Assembly (NCBI RefSeq): GCF_002270415.1 | Contig: NZ_NNRI01000007.1 | Location: 124,001 to 188,000 of the forward strand | Direction: 5' to 3' | Origin: Mesorhizobium sophorae | GTDB taxonomy: Bacteria; Pseudomonadota; Alphaproteobacteria; Rhizobiales; Rhizobiaceae | Length of the DNA stretch: 64,000 bases | In this document: one piece after another, positions 8,894 through 17,386 of the stretch | Layout: every line of letters starts with the position of its first letter | Numbering within the stretch: the first letter of the stretch is position 1 | Made by a program: the position numbers and the translations under genes | The notes under the pieces: model-generated | Databases searched by the model: none | What the model was told of the DNA's origin: nothing | What the model saw: only the letters and a program-made list of their open reading frames with translations

Positions 8894-9188
8894 AGGCGCC
8901 GTTGTCGCGTTTTGAGCGCTGCTGGCGCTGCATTTGGCATTAATGGCCGCCCGATCCCATGAAATTCCCCGACGCTTTTTGAATTTACGGCAATGATCGT
9001 CGCATTGATGGATATGGTACCGATTTGCCAGCCATGGCCTGCTAAGAGTACGCGAAAACAGATCAATAAATCTCTACCCCCCACTACTACCTTTAGACAT
9101 GATGTCCCACCTCCCAATATCCGTTAAATTCAAGTACGCCGCAGCGTTGCTTGGCATTCAAGCTTCCGCTGGACTAAAGGGGCGCGTT

Positions 9189-9401
9189 ATGCACCAAGTC
9201 AAAGTCGTTTGCCCTAATTGCCGGATGCAGGGCGCTGGACCCCTGAGGATGAACTGCACAAAATGCGGCGGAACCGGCTTTGTCTACGAGTCGAGAATGG
9301 ATCCCGGTCCAGCTAGGGGCTTCCTCCGGCTGGTTGTTATCGGCGCCGCTATCATGCTGACCTATTGGTACGTTACCGGCATCACCTACCATGGGTATTA
9401 A
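9189..9401 (+). CDS. Small zinc-ribbon membrane protein (70 aa)
   Basis: Starts at ATG 9189 with AAAGGGG eight bases upstream; an in-frame ATG at 9099 would add 30 residues but lacks comparable support. The N-terminal half has two CxxC knuckles, CPNC and CTKCGGTG, the second in the DnaJ zinc-finger style. The C-terminal half has one hydrophobic segment (LRLVVIGAAIMLTYWYVTGI). Likely a membrane-anchored zinc-ribbon protein; function unknown. It sits alone in the accessory patch. Confidence 0.65.
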   Translation: MHQVKVVCPNCRMQGAGPLRMNCTKCGGTGFVYESRMDPGPARGFLRLVVIGAAIMLTYWYVTGITYHGY

Positions 9402-9683
9402 ACCGCCAAGCCGCCTTCCGCCTGTGCGCTATCGCCCTTGACGGTCGGGGTGCGTTTCCCCTCATGCGCGCGATCCCAGACTGACGCGCGAAAAATCCGC
9501 CTGACTTGGGCGGGTTCGCGGCCCATCTCTACACTTTAACGGAGACGCGGAAGCCTGCCCGTGACGTCATAGCACGTCGTCGAGTGAAACAACTTTGCGC
9601 TCGGCGGCCTACCAGCGGATTTGATTTGCTTGGTGATCCCCCAACCTTAGGGCAAACTGCGTGTCGGGGCTCCAGGAGGAGAA

Positions 9684-10121
9684 ATGAGAGCACGCGCTGC
9701 AACGCTCGGGGATCTCGAGGATGTCTTTCGCGGCCTGTCGAAGCGGATGTCGGATGAATACGTCGCTGCCGGCAAGGACAGCAAGATCGCTTACGACAAT
9801 TTGATGATGAACTTGAAGGAAGGCCGTGCGCATGCGCTTGTCGAGGGCGACAAGACCGTGGCGATCATCGCCTGGCATGAGAACAGCGACGCTGCCAATA
9901 CGCTGTTCGCCGCACAAGAGGATTTCTTCCGTGCCGCGACCATTCGCTTCTGCAAACGGCATATCAGGCACATCCAGGCACTCGCCGGCAACCTGCCCAT
10001 CCACTCGCGCAGCTGGCTGCAGGGGTCGGATGTCGCAAGATGGTTTCACCTAATCGGCTATGTCGAGCGCGGCCAGGAGAACGGCGCCACTGTCTTCGAG
10101 CTGCCGCCGGCTCGCGGATAG
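9684..10121 (+). CDS. GNAT-like hypothetical protein (145 aa)
   Basis: Strong ribosome site AGGAGG six bases before ATG 9684. The start RARAATLGDLEDV and the end DVARWFHLIGYVE resemble the first strand-helix and last helix-strand of GNAT acyltransferases, and the overall length fits, but the acetyl-CoA loop (Q/RxxGxG/A) is not evident. Proteins of this look occur in phages as well as bacteria. No partner gene is adjacent. The call is a fold guess, not a function. Confidence 0.5.
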   Translation: MRARAATLGDLEDVFRGLSKRMSDEYVAAGKDSKIAYDNLMMNLKEGRAHALVEGDKTVAIIAWHENSDAANTLFAAQEDFFRAATIRFCKRHIRHIQALAGNLPIHSRSWLQGSDVARWFHLIGYVERGQENGATVFELPPARG

Positions 10122-10625
10122 AAATCGCGGTGTCGGGACAGAAGTTTGGCCGCATGCCTTGGCGATCAATGGATACGTTCACATTTCGTCATCCTGGGTC
10201 GGAGCAACGAGCAAAGCGACGCGGCGCAGGCCATCAGCGGCTTGAAACGCGCCGCATGAAACTGTGGCGATGCGAAGTCCCGAGCGATCAGACTGTCGGC
10301 GAGCGACGGCAAGGCGATTCGGCCACGCTACGCACAGTGCGACGTCACGTCCCACCGAAAATCGCCGCACGGATGACCAATCCATGTTCAGTATCATTTT
10401 TCCTCCACTAATTCGTTCCATGACAGGATGGTCCACGGCAGCCTTCGGGCAGGTGTGCCCAGGATTATCCGAGATCAAAGACGGCCAAGGGCACGAATCA
10501 AAAAAGTCGGCGGCACGCTGCGGCGGAAAGGTGTAGAAGACCGTGGCGAACGCATCGAGGGCAGTGCGATCGGGTTGCGCTCGGCAAGGCTTGATGATTT
10601 GTTGCCGCTATACGGAGAACGAGTA
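10122..10625. other. Intergenic stretch without a supported gene
   Basis: About 500 bases. Frames of 60-120 codons are open on both strands but overlap each other, lack ribosome sites and show skewed Arg-rich composition typical of shadow frames in GC-rich DNA. I see no RNA gene or repeat. Confidence 0.5.
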
Positions 10626-10970
10626 ATGCGTGAGCCTGCCGGTCAAGACGAATATGGGTCTACCAATCCCTTCGACCCGGACGATCTGCCGACGTTGAAT
10701 GCGATAGGTCCAAGCATGGGAAGCGGCAACGACTTCGAGAAATATGCGGTTGCCGTGATCATCGTGTTCGGCGCGCTGATCATTGGTGGGTTGATGGCCG
10801 CGTCGATGACCTTCGGGCACCGCAATGGGTTCCTCTTTGCACTTGGCGGCGCCACATCGGCCTGGATATCGGGAAACGCGCTGCTGCTCGACCGGCCGCG
10901 CATCTACGCGCTGTTTGTCGGCATCGCCGCCTTGTTGCTGATAGCGTCGACCGTCACGCTGATTTCGTGA
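10626..10970 (+). CDS. Small polytopic membrane protein (114 aa)
   Basis: ATG 10626 is preceded by GGAG at 10614-10617. An acidic soluble N-terminus of about 40 residues (NPFDPDDLPTL) is followed by three hydrophobic segments: AVAVIIVFGALIIGGLMAA, FLFALGGATSAWISGNALLL and YALFVGIAALLLIASTVTLI. No family recognised. It converges on the gamma-glutamyltransferase gene with a 24-bp gap. Confidence 0.6.
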   Translation: MREPAGQDEYGSTNPFDPDDLPTLNAIGPSMGSGNDFEKYAVAVIIVFGALIIGGLMAASMTFGHRNGFLFALGGATSAWISGNALLLDRPRIYALFVGIAALLLIASTVTLIS

Positions 10971-10994
10971 CGGTCCGGCTTGTGAAATAAGACA

Positions 10995-12734
10995 TCAATA
11001 TCCGAGCGCTTCGCCCGATGCGGCACGGCTGTCGATAGCGCCATTGTAGCGCGCGCCGCCGCCCTTCTCGATCTCCGCCAGGCTCTTGCCACCGACCAGG
11101 ATGCCCGCAGCCTGGCCCCAGGTCTTATCACCCAGATCGAGGTGGTAGCCCATGCCGGCCAGCAGTTTTTCGGTATCCGGCGACAGGCCGAACGGCTCGA
11201 TGTAAACCGTGTCGGGGAGCCATTGGTGGTGGATGCGCGGCGCGTCGATTGCCTCCTGGATGTTCATGCCATGGTCGACGACGTTGACGATGGCTTCCAG
11301 CGTGATGGTGATGATGCGCGAACCGCCCGGGCTGCCGATGACCATGAACGGCTTGCCGTCCTTGGCCACGACGGTCGGGCTCATCGACGACAGCGGCGTC
11401 TTCTTCGGCTGGATGGCGTTGGCCTCGCCCTGGACCAGACCATAGAGGTTGGGCACGCCGGGTTTCTGGGTGAAATCGTCCATCTCGTTGTTGAGCAGGA
11501 TACCGGTGCCGTCGGCGACGACGCCGGCGCCGAACGAGCCATTCAGCGTATAGGTAACGGCGACCGCATTGCCGTCATTGTCGATGATCGAATAATGCGT
11601 CGTCTCCTTGCTCTCGCCAAAGCCCTTCGGCATCAGGTCCTGCGACACGCCGGCCCGGAACGGATCGATCTTGTCGCGAATGTCCTTGGCATAGGCCTTG
11701 TCCAACAGTTTCGAGACCGGGTTGTCGACGAAATCGGGATCGCCGAGTGCTGAATTGCGGTCGACATAGGCATAGCGCATCGCCTCGACCATGACATGGA
11801 CCGTCTCGGCGGAACCGGCGCCAAGGTAAGACAACGGATAACCTTCCAGCACGTTGAGGATTTCGCAGATGATGACGCCGCCGGAGCTTGGCGGTGGCGA
11901 CGATGTGATCTCATAGCCGCGATAGGTACAGGTCACCGGCTTCAGTTCGCGAACCGCATATTGCTCGAAGTCCGGCTTGGCCAGGATGCCGCCCTTGGCG
12001 CCGCTTGCCTTGACGATGGCGTCGGCAATGGCACCTTTGTAGAAGGCATCAGCGCCTTTCTCGGAAATGGCGGCCAGCGAGGCGGCAAGGTCCGGCTGGA
12101 TCAGGCGCTCGCCGATGCCATAGGGCTTGCCATCGGGTTTCAGGAAGATGGCGGCAGCCGCCGGGTCTTTCGCCAGCCTGTCGGCGCTGCCGGCAAAGGA
12201 GGCGGCGTCGCCCTGATTGAGGACGAATCCGTCCTTGGCATAGCTGACCGCCGGCGCCATCAGATCCTGTCTGGACAAGGTACCGTATTTTTCGCGTGCC
12301 ATCTCGAAGCCGGCGACGGAACCAGGCACGCCGACCGCGAGGTAGCCATCGAGGCTGGCGCCCTTCACCGGATTGCCGTCCTTGTCGAGATACATGGTCT
12401 TGGTCGCCGCCAGCGGCGCCCGCTCGCGAAAGTCGAGGAAGGTCGATTTGCCGTCCTTGAAGCGGATGGTCATGAAGCCGCCGCCGCCGATATTGCCGGC
12501 ATTGGGGTAGACGACGGCGAGCGCATAGCCGACGGCGACTGCCGCATCGACCGCATTGCCGCCCTTCTTCAGGATCTCGACACCGATTTCCGACGCCAGA
12601 TGCTGGGCTGTCACCACCATGCCGTGCTCGCCCTTGGCCGGCGCGGGTGACGCGGCGAAGGCGTTCGTCAAGGGCGCCAGGACGAAGGTGATGGAAAGAC
12701 TGGCGGCGATCAGTGTTCGACGGTTGAGAGGCAT
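10995..12734 (-). CDS. ggt: Gamma-glutamyltransferase
   Basis: A 579-residue periplasmic enzyme that transfers or hydrolyses gamma-glutamyl groups of glutathione and related peptides. The start at 12734 gives a signal peptide (MPLNRRTLIAASLSITF, ending near NAFA) and has GGAGAA upstream. The proenzyme cleaves itself before the nucleophile Thr378, seen in KETTHYSIID and followed by VAVTYTLNGSFGAG; the glycine-rich GSPGGSRIITI loop is also present. Length matches bacterial GGT. Transcribed alone. Confidence 0.95.
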   Translation of the reverse strand: MPLNRRTLIAASLSITFVLAPLTNAFAASPAPAKGEHGMVVTAQHLASEIGVEILKKGGNAVDAAVAVGYALAVVYPNAGNIGGGGFMTIRFKDGKSTFLDFRERAPLAATKTMYLDKDGNPVKGASLDGYLAVGVPGSVAGFEMAREKYGTLSRQDLMAPAVSYAKDGFVLNQGDAASFAGSADRLAKDPAAAAIFLKPDGKPYGIGERLIQPDLAASLAAISEKGADAFYKGAIADAIVKASGAKGGILAKPDFEQYAVRELKPVTCTYRGYEITSSPPPSSGGVIICEILNVLEGYPLSYLGAGSAETVHVMVEAMRYAYVDRNSALGDPDFVDNPVSKLLDKAYAKDIRDKIDPFRAGVSQDLMPKGFGESKETTHYSIIDNDGNAVAVTYTLNGSFGAGVVADGTGILLNNEMDDFTQKPGVPNLYGLVQGEANAIQPKKTPLSSMSPTVVAKDGKPFMVIGSPGGSRIITITLEAIVNVVDHGMNIQEAIDAPRIHHQWLPDTVYIEPFGLSPDTEKLLAGMGYHLDLGDKTWGQAAGILVGGKSLAEIEKGGGARYNGAIDSRAASGEALGY

Positions 12735-12826
12735 GGCGGTTCTCCGGGCGGGGGGACGCCTAGAAGAACCCGTTGGGATCGCCGAGTCCACCCGTCAATG
12801 ATGGACCAGACGGATCAATTGAGATG

Positions 12827-14119
12827 TCAGACAATGCCACCCGAGCCGCCGGCGACAGCCGGGCGTTCCGCGGCCACCTTGGCGCGGTAGCCTGCCGCCC
12901 GGTAGGCGGCGACCGGATCGATGGCGCCACCGGTCTTCAACCGCGCCATGGCGAGGATAGGCTCGACATCGGTGCGGTAGGCGGCTTTCAGCGTCTGCGT
13001 CGCCATCAGCGCGTCATTGCCGTCCTGATAGACTTCCAGCGCCCTGCGGTCGACCAGCAGCGCCTGCGCATAGGCGCGCTGGACCTCGACCGCCGACAGC
13101 ATCAGGCTTTCGATCGGATCGGTGACGTTGTGGCTCTGGTCGAGCATATGGGCCGGGTCAAAACCCTCGGCGCTTGAAAGCTCGGCATCGACCAGTTCGT
13201 TGAAGACGAGGAACAGCCGGTAGGGATCGATCGAACCGGCATCGAGGTCGTCGTCGCCATATTTCGAATCGTTGAAATGGAAGCCGCCGAGCTTCTTGAA
13301 CTGGATCAGCCGCGACACGATCATCTCGATGTTGACGTTGGGCGCGTGGTGACCAAGGTCGACGAGGCAGAACGCCTTGTCGCCCAATTCCTTGGCGATC
13401 ATGTAGTTGGTGCCCCAATCCTGCACGACGGTGGAGTAGAAAGCCGGTTCGTACATCTTGTGCTCGGTGAACAGCTTCCAGCCGTCCGGCAGTCCGGCAT
13501 AGACCTCTTTCATGGCGTCGAGATAGCGCTCGAAGGCTTTGGCGAAATTGACCTGGCCGGGGAAGTTCGAACCGTCGCCGATCCACACCGTCAGCGCCCT
13601 GGAGCCAAGCGTCTTGCCGATCTCGATGCATTCGAGATTGTGCTCGACCGCTTGCCGGCGCGTGCCGGCATCGGCGTGCGACAGCGAGCCGAATTTGTAG
13701 GAAAGCGCCTGGTCCTTCGCATCGGAGAAGGTGTTGGAATTCATGGCGTCGAAGCCGAGGCCGAAGCGCGAGGCCGCCTGCTTCAGCCGGTTCGGGTCGG
13801 CCTTGTCCCACGGAATGTGCAGGGACACCGTCGGCGTCGCCTGCGTCAATTGCCTGATGACGGCGCAGTCCTCGATCTTGTCGAAAATGTCACGCGGTTC
13901 GCCGGCACCAGGGAAACGAGCAAAGCGGGTGCCGCCGGTGCCGACGCCCCAGGACGGGATCGCCACGGCGAATTTCTCGACCTTGTCGCGGATGGCGTCG
14001 ATGGCGATGCCGCGACGGTCGAGGCGTTCGCCGAGCGAGGCGTAGTCACGCTCGAGATCGGCCTTGCGCGCGGTGTTGTCCTTGTCGACGAGGTTGGCGG
14101 AGATGATGGATTCGGACAC
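12827..14119 (-). CDS. rhaI: L-rhamnose isomerase (RhaI type)
   Basis: A 430-residue TIM-barrel isomerase converting L-rhamnose to L-rhamnulose, of the Pseudomonas/Rhizobium RhaI class and not the E. coli RhaA class. Metal-ligand-like motifs are visible: LFTEHKMYEP (Glu, His), LVDLGHHAPN and FHFNDSKYGDDD. The start is GTG 14119 behind GGGAGGA. It lies downstream of rhaD on the same strand, with a palindromic repeat in the 114-bp gap. Confidence 0.93.
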   Translation of the reverse strand: MSESIISANLVDKDNTARKADLERDYASLGERLDRRGIAIDAIRDKVEKFAVAIPSWGVGTGGTRFARFPGAGEPRDIFDKIEDCAVIRQLTQATPTVSLHIPWDKADPNRLKQAASRFGLGFDAMNSNTFSDAKDQALSYKFGSLSHADAGTRRQAVEHNLECIEIGKTLGSRALTVWIGDGSNFPGQVNFAKAFERYLDAMKEVYAGLPDGWKLFTEHKMYEPAFYSTVVQDWGTNYMIAKELGDKAFCLVDLGHHAPNVNIEMIVSRLIQFKKLGGFHFNDSKYGDDDLDAGSIDPYRLFLVFNELVDAELSSAEGFDPAHMLDQSHNVTDPIESLMLSAVEVQRAYAQALLVDRRALEVYQDGNDALMATQTLKAAYRTDVEPILAMARLKTGGAIDPVAAYRAAGYRAKVAAERPAVAGGSGGIV

Positions 14120-14153
14120 TGTTGTTTCCTCCCAAATGCGTTCGGTAGGCGCT

Positions 14154-14206
14154 GCCCCTCATCCGCCTGCCGGCACCTTCTCCCCGTATAGAGACGGGGA
14201 GAAGGG
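14154..14206. repeat. Palindromic intergenic repeat between rhaD and rhaI
   Basis: Begins with CCCCTCATCCGCCTGCCGGC and contains a perfect 12-bp stem: CCTTCTCCCCGT at 14176-14187, loop ATAGAG, and ACGGGGAGAAGG at 14194-14205. This consensus is common between genes of Mesorhizobium and Rhizobium (rhizobial intergenic element type; family name from memory). In the rhaDI transcript it would form a strong hairpin that could protect rhaD mRNA or reduce rhaI expression. Confidence 0.7.
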
Positions 14207-14233
14207 AAGCGCTCCGGCACCGACTTCAAACGA

Positions 14234-16336
14234 TTATCGCGTAAAGCTTTGGGCGTTGCCGGCGTCGACATTGATGATGTTGCCGGTCGACTTGGCCGAC
14301 ATGTCGGAGGCGAAGAAATAGATGGCTTCGGCGATGTCCTCGGGAAACACCGAGCGCTTCAGCATCGAGCGCGAGCGGTAATGCTCCTCCAGGTCGTCGG
14401 TCGACATCTTGTAGGCGGCGGCGCGCTGTTCCTTCCACTCGCCGGTCCAGATTTTCGAGCCGCGCAGCACGGCGTCCGGGTTGACGACATTGACCCTGAT
14501 CTGCGCTTCCGCGCCTTCAAGAGCCAGGCAGCGCGCCAGGTGGATCTCGGCAGCCTTGGCCGTGCAGTAGGCTGCGGCATTGGGCGAGGCGGCAAGGCCG
14601 TTCTTGGAGGCGACGAACACGACGTTGCCGCCGATCTTCTGCATCCTGAACAGCCGGAATGCCTCCCGCGAGACCAGGAAATAACCGGTCGACAGGATGT
14701 CCATGTTTTTGTTCCACAGCGCCAGTGTCGTCTCCTCGATCGGCGCCGAGGACGCCAGGCCGGCATTCGACACCAGAATGTCGATGCCGCCGAATTCGAC
14801 CGCGGTCTCGGCGAAGCCCGCGATCACTTGATCCTCCGAGGTGACATTGATCAGCACCGGCCGGACGAAATCCTTGCCGTAGGCCTTGGCCAGTTCGTCA
14901 TTGGCGCTGGCGAGCGCTGTCTCGTCGATGTCGGCCAGCACGACGCAGGCGCCTTCGCGCAGCAGCCGGTTGGCGGTCGCACGGCCGATGCCGCCGGCGC
15001 CACCGGTGACCAGCGCGATGTGGCCAGCGAGCGCCTTGGGCTTCGGCATGCGCTGCAGCTTCAGGTCCTCGAGCAGCCAGTATTCTATATCGAAGGCTTC
15101 CTGTGCCGGCAGGCCGACATAGGACGAGACCGTCGAGGCGCCGCGCATGACATTTATGGCGTTGACGTAGAATTCGCCCGAAATGCGAGCCGTCGCCTTG
15201 TCGCCGGCGAAGGTGAACATGCCGACACCAGGCATCAGGTAGACCACCGCATTGGGATCGCGGATGGCGGGCGAATCGGGATGCTTGCAGCTGTCGTAGT
15301 AGGCCTGGTAGCCGACGCGATAGGCGGCGATGTCGTCGGCAAGGCGCGCGATCACGGCATCGACATCGGGCTTTGCGGGGTCGAATTCGATCACCAGCGG
15401 CCGGATCTTGGTGCGCAGGAAATGGTCCGGGCATGAGGTGCCGAGCGCTGCCAGCGGGCGCAAATCCCTGGAGTTGACGAATTCGAGTACGGCGGCCTGG
15501 TCGTCGAAATGGCCAAGCTTGTGGCTCTTTTCCGAAATCAGGCCGCGGATTTTTGGCATCAGCTTGGCCGCGATGGCTCGGCGTTCGGCGGCGTCGAGCG
15601 ACTTGACCGCTTCACCCCCGAAGATGGCGAGGCCTTCGGAGCGGCGCTCGAACCATTCGATCGCCTGATTGATCACCGAGATCGTCGTCTCGTAGCATTC
15701 CCGAGGGGTGTCGCCCCAGGTGAACAGGCCGTGGCTTTCCAGGATGACGCCCTTGGCGGCGGGGTGTTCGAGGCAGAACTTCTCCAGCCATAGGCCGAGT
15801 TCGAAGCCCGGCCGCTTCCACGGCAGCCAGCCGATGGCGTCGCCGAAGATCTCCCTGGTCAGGGCCTTGGAATCCTTCGCGGCGGCGATGGCAATGATCG
15901 CGTCGGGATGCATGTGATCGACATAGGGTTTCGGCACGAAGGCATGCAGCGGCGTGTCGATCGAGGCCGCGCGTGGGTTCAGATTGAACGTGCAGTGCGG
16001 TAGGAAGCCGACCATCTCGTCTTCATGCGCGAGGCCGCGGTAAAGCCCCTTCAACGCGCGCAGCTTGTCCATGTAGAGCGTGGCGAAACCATCTGTTTTA
16101 ATCGAGGCGCTGTCGCCGCCCGAACCCTTGACCCAGAGCACTTCGACGTCCTCGCCGGTGAGCGGATCTTTCTGCCATATCTTCGAGGAAGTGTTGCCGC
16201 CGCCATAATTGGTGACGCGTTTATCGGAACCGAGCGTGTTCGAGCGATAGACCAGCCGCTCCGGCTCGCTCATCGATTGGGCCTTTGCCTCGTCCCACAG
16301 ATTGGCGAGGCGCGCGCCGGTGCGCTTGTCGAGCAT
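14234..16336 (-). CDS. rhaD: Bifunctional rhamnulose-1-phosphate aldolase / short-chain dehydrogenase
   Basis: A 700-residue fusion. The N-terminal ~400 residues are a class II aldolase/adducin domain (YGGGNTSSKIW, HMHPDAIIAIAA with zinc-binding His) that splits L-rhamnulose-1-phosphate into dihydroxyacetone phosphate and L-lactaldehyde. The C-terminal ~250 residues are a short-chain dehydrogenase (VTGGAGGIGRATANRL, VSNAGLASSAP, catalytic YCTAK) that would oxidise the lactaldehyde. Start ATG 16336 has GGGAGG nine bases upstream. Divergent from rhaR; shares the regulatory region at 16384-16502. Confidence 0.93.
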   Translation of the reverse strand: MLDKRTGARLANLWDEAKAQSMSEPERLVYRSNTLGSDKRVTNYGGGNTSSKIWQKDPLTGEDVEVLWVKGSGGDSASIKTDGFATLYMDKLRALKGLYRGLAHEDEMVGFLPHCTFNLNPRAASIDTPLHAFVPKPYVDHMHPDAIIAIAAAKDSKALTREIFGDAIGWLPWKRPGFELGLWLEKFCLEHPAAKGVILESHGLFTWGDTPRECYETTISVINQAIEWFERRSEGLAIFGGEAVKSLDAAERRAIAAKLMPKIRGLISEKSHKLGHFDDQAAVLEFVNSRDLRPLAALGTSCPDHFLRTKIRPLVIEFDPAKPDVDAVIARLADDIAAYRVGYQAYYDSCKHPDSPAIRDPNAVVYLMPGVGMFTFAGDKATARISGEFYVNAINVMRGASTVSSYVGLPAQEAFDIEYWLLEDLKLQRMPKPKALAGHIALVTGGAGGIGRATANRLLREGACVVLADIDETALASANDELAKAYGKDFVRPVLINVTSEDQVIAGFAETAVEFGGIDILVSNAGLASSAPIEETTLALWNKNMDILSTGYFLVSREAFRLFRMQKIGGNVVFVASKNGLAASPNAAAYCTAKAAEIHLARCLALEGAEAQIRVNVVNPDAVLRGSKIWTGEWKEQRAAAYKMSTDDLEEHYRSRSMLKRSVFPEDIAEAIYFFASDMSAKSTGNIINVDAGNAQSFTR

Positions 16337-16383
16337 GGATGATCCTCCCGAAGGCACGCAAACGGTGCGGCCCATTTGGTCCG

Positions 16384-16502
16384 AATTTCCACGGAAGCGT
16401 CCGACTTGTCAATCACAAACGATCAACATCGATCATATTGCACTGCACAATGAAATTATATGATTGGAAATGATTGACACTGCGCGCTTTGGGTGCCTAG
16501 AT
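16384..16502. promoter_or_regulatory. Divergent rhaD / rhaR promoter region with 9-bp inverted repeat
   Basis: An AT-rich island in the 185-bp gap. TGTCAATCA (16407-16415) and TGATTGACA (16471-16479) form a perfect inverted repeat, and each arm contains TTGACA reading outward as a -35 box. Rightward, CTAGAT at 16497-16502 is a 17-bp-spaced -10, placing the start a few bases before the rhaR RBS. Leftward, the 17-bp-spaced hexamer is the weaker GAAATT (16389-16384). Between the arms, GATCA occurs at 16421 and 16430, and TGATTGG at 16461; these are candidate RhaR operator sites. Promoter assignment is from consensus only. Confidence 0.5.
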
Positions 16503-16521
16503 GTTTGGGCAGGGAGGAACC

Positions 16522-17331
16522 ATGCACGAAAAAGAGCGCCACAGGATCATTCTGTCCGCCGTCCAGGAAAAGCCTGTGGTGACGGTGCAGGAAATGGTCG
16601 ACCTGACGGAGTCCTCCGAGGCGACGATCCGGCGCGACATCGCTGCACTCCACGTGCAGAAGCGCCTGCGCCGTGTGCGCGGCGGCGCCGAGGCGATCTC
16701 GCCGCCGCAGTTCATCGGCCTTGCCGGCCGGCCCTTTTCCGTCAACGAAACCCTCAACGCCGCGCAGAAACGGGCGATCGCCCGCGAAGCGGTCGAGCTC
16801 TGCAAGGACGGCGAACCGATCATCATCAATGGCGGCACCACCACCTTCCAGATGGTGCATTTCCTGACCGGCCGCCGCATGCCGATCTTCACCAATTCCT
16901 TCCCGATCGCCGAGCATCTGCTCAAGCATTCCAAGAACACGGTCATGCTCTCGGGCGGCACCATCTACCGCGAACAGAACATCATCCTGTCGCCCTTCGA
17001 CAATGACGTGACCCGCAATTTCTACGCACGCCGCATGTTCATGGGCGCGCAGGGGCTGGGGCCGCTCGGGCTGATGGAAGGCGACCCGCTGTTGATCCAG
17101 GCGGAGCAGAAGCTGATCGACCAGGCCGACGAACTGGTGGTGTTGGTCGATTCCTCGAAATTCCGCAAACGCTCCAGCCTGATCCTGTGCGGCCTGTCGC
17201 GCATCGCCACCGTCATCACCGATGACGGCATCGAGGATCGTGAAGCAAATATGCTCGAGACCGCCGGGGTGGCGCTGATCGTCGCCCGCAAGTCGGCAAC
17301 CAACAAGGAAGAATCTTCACTGCAGGCCTGA
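16522..17331 (+). CDS. rhaR: DeoR-family transcriptional regulator of the rhamnose genes
   Basis: A 269-residue DeoR repressor. The N-terminal helix-turn-helix covers VTVQEMVDLTESSEATIRRD. The C-terminal sugar-phosphate-sensing fold has INGGTTTFQMVHFL and VDSSKFRKRSS. ATG 16522 has GGGAGGA upstream; an in-frame ATG 16501 is less likely because the predicted promoter start lies beyond it. Position, divergent from rhaDI and first before rhaSTPQUK, matches the Rhizobium leguminosarum locus, where RhaR controls rhamnose catabolism. Confidence 0.9.
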   Translation: MHEKERHRIILSAVQEKPVVTVQEMVDLTESSEATIRRDIAALHVQKRLRRVRGGAEAISPPQFIGLAGRPFSVNETLNAAQKRAIAREAVELCKDGEPIIINGGTTTFQMVHFLTGRRMPIFTNSFPIAEHLLKHSKNTVMLSGGTIYREQNIILSPFDNDVTRNFYARRMFMGAQGLGPLGLMEGDPLLIQAEQKLIDQADELVVLVDSSKFRKRSSLILCGLSRIATVITDDGIEDREANMLETAGVALIVARKSATNKEESSLQA

Positions 17332-17386
17332 CACAAACTCACGCCCGCAGCGGCGATGGAATGCAACGCTCAAGGGAGGATATTCG

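Noticed and set aside
10179..10478. 99-codon minus-strand frame in the gap before the small membrane protein
   Set aside because: No ribosome site, no family, and overlapping open frames on the other strand; not enough to call a gene.
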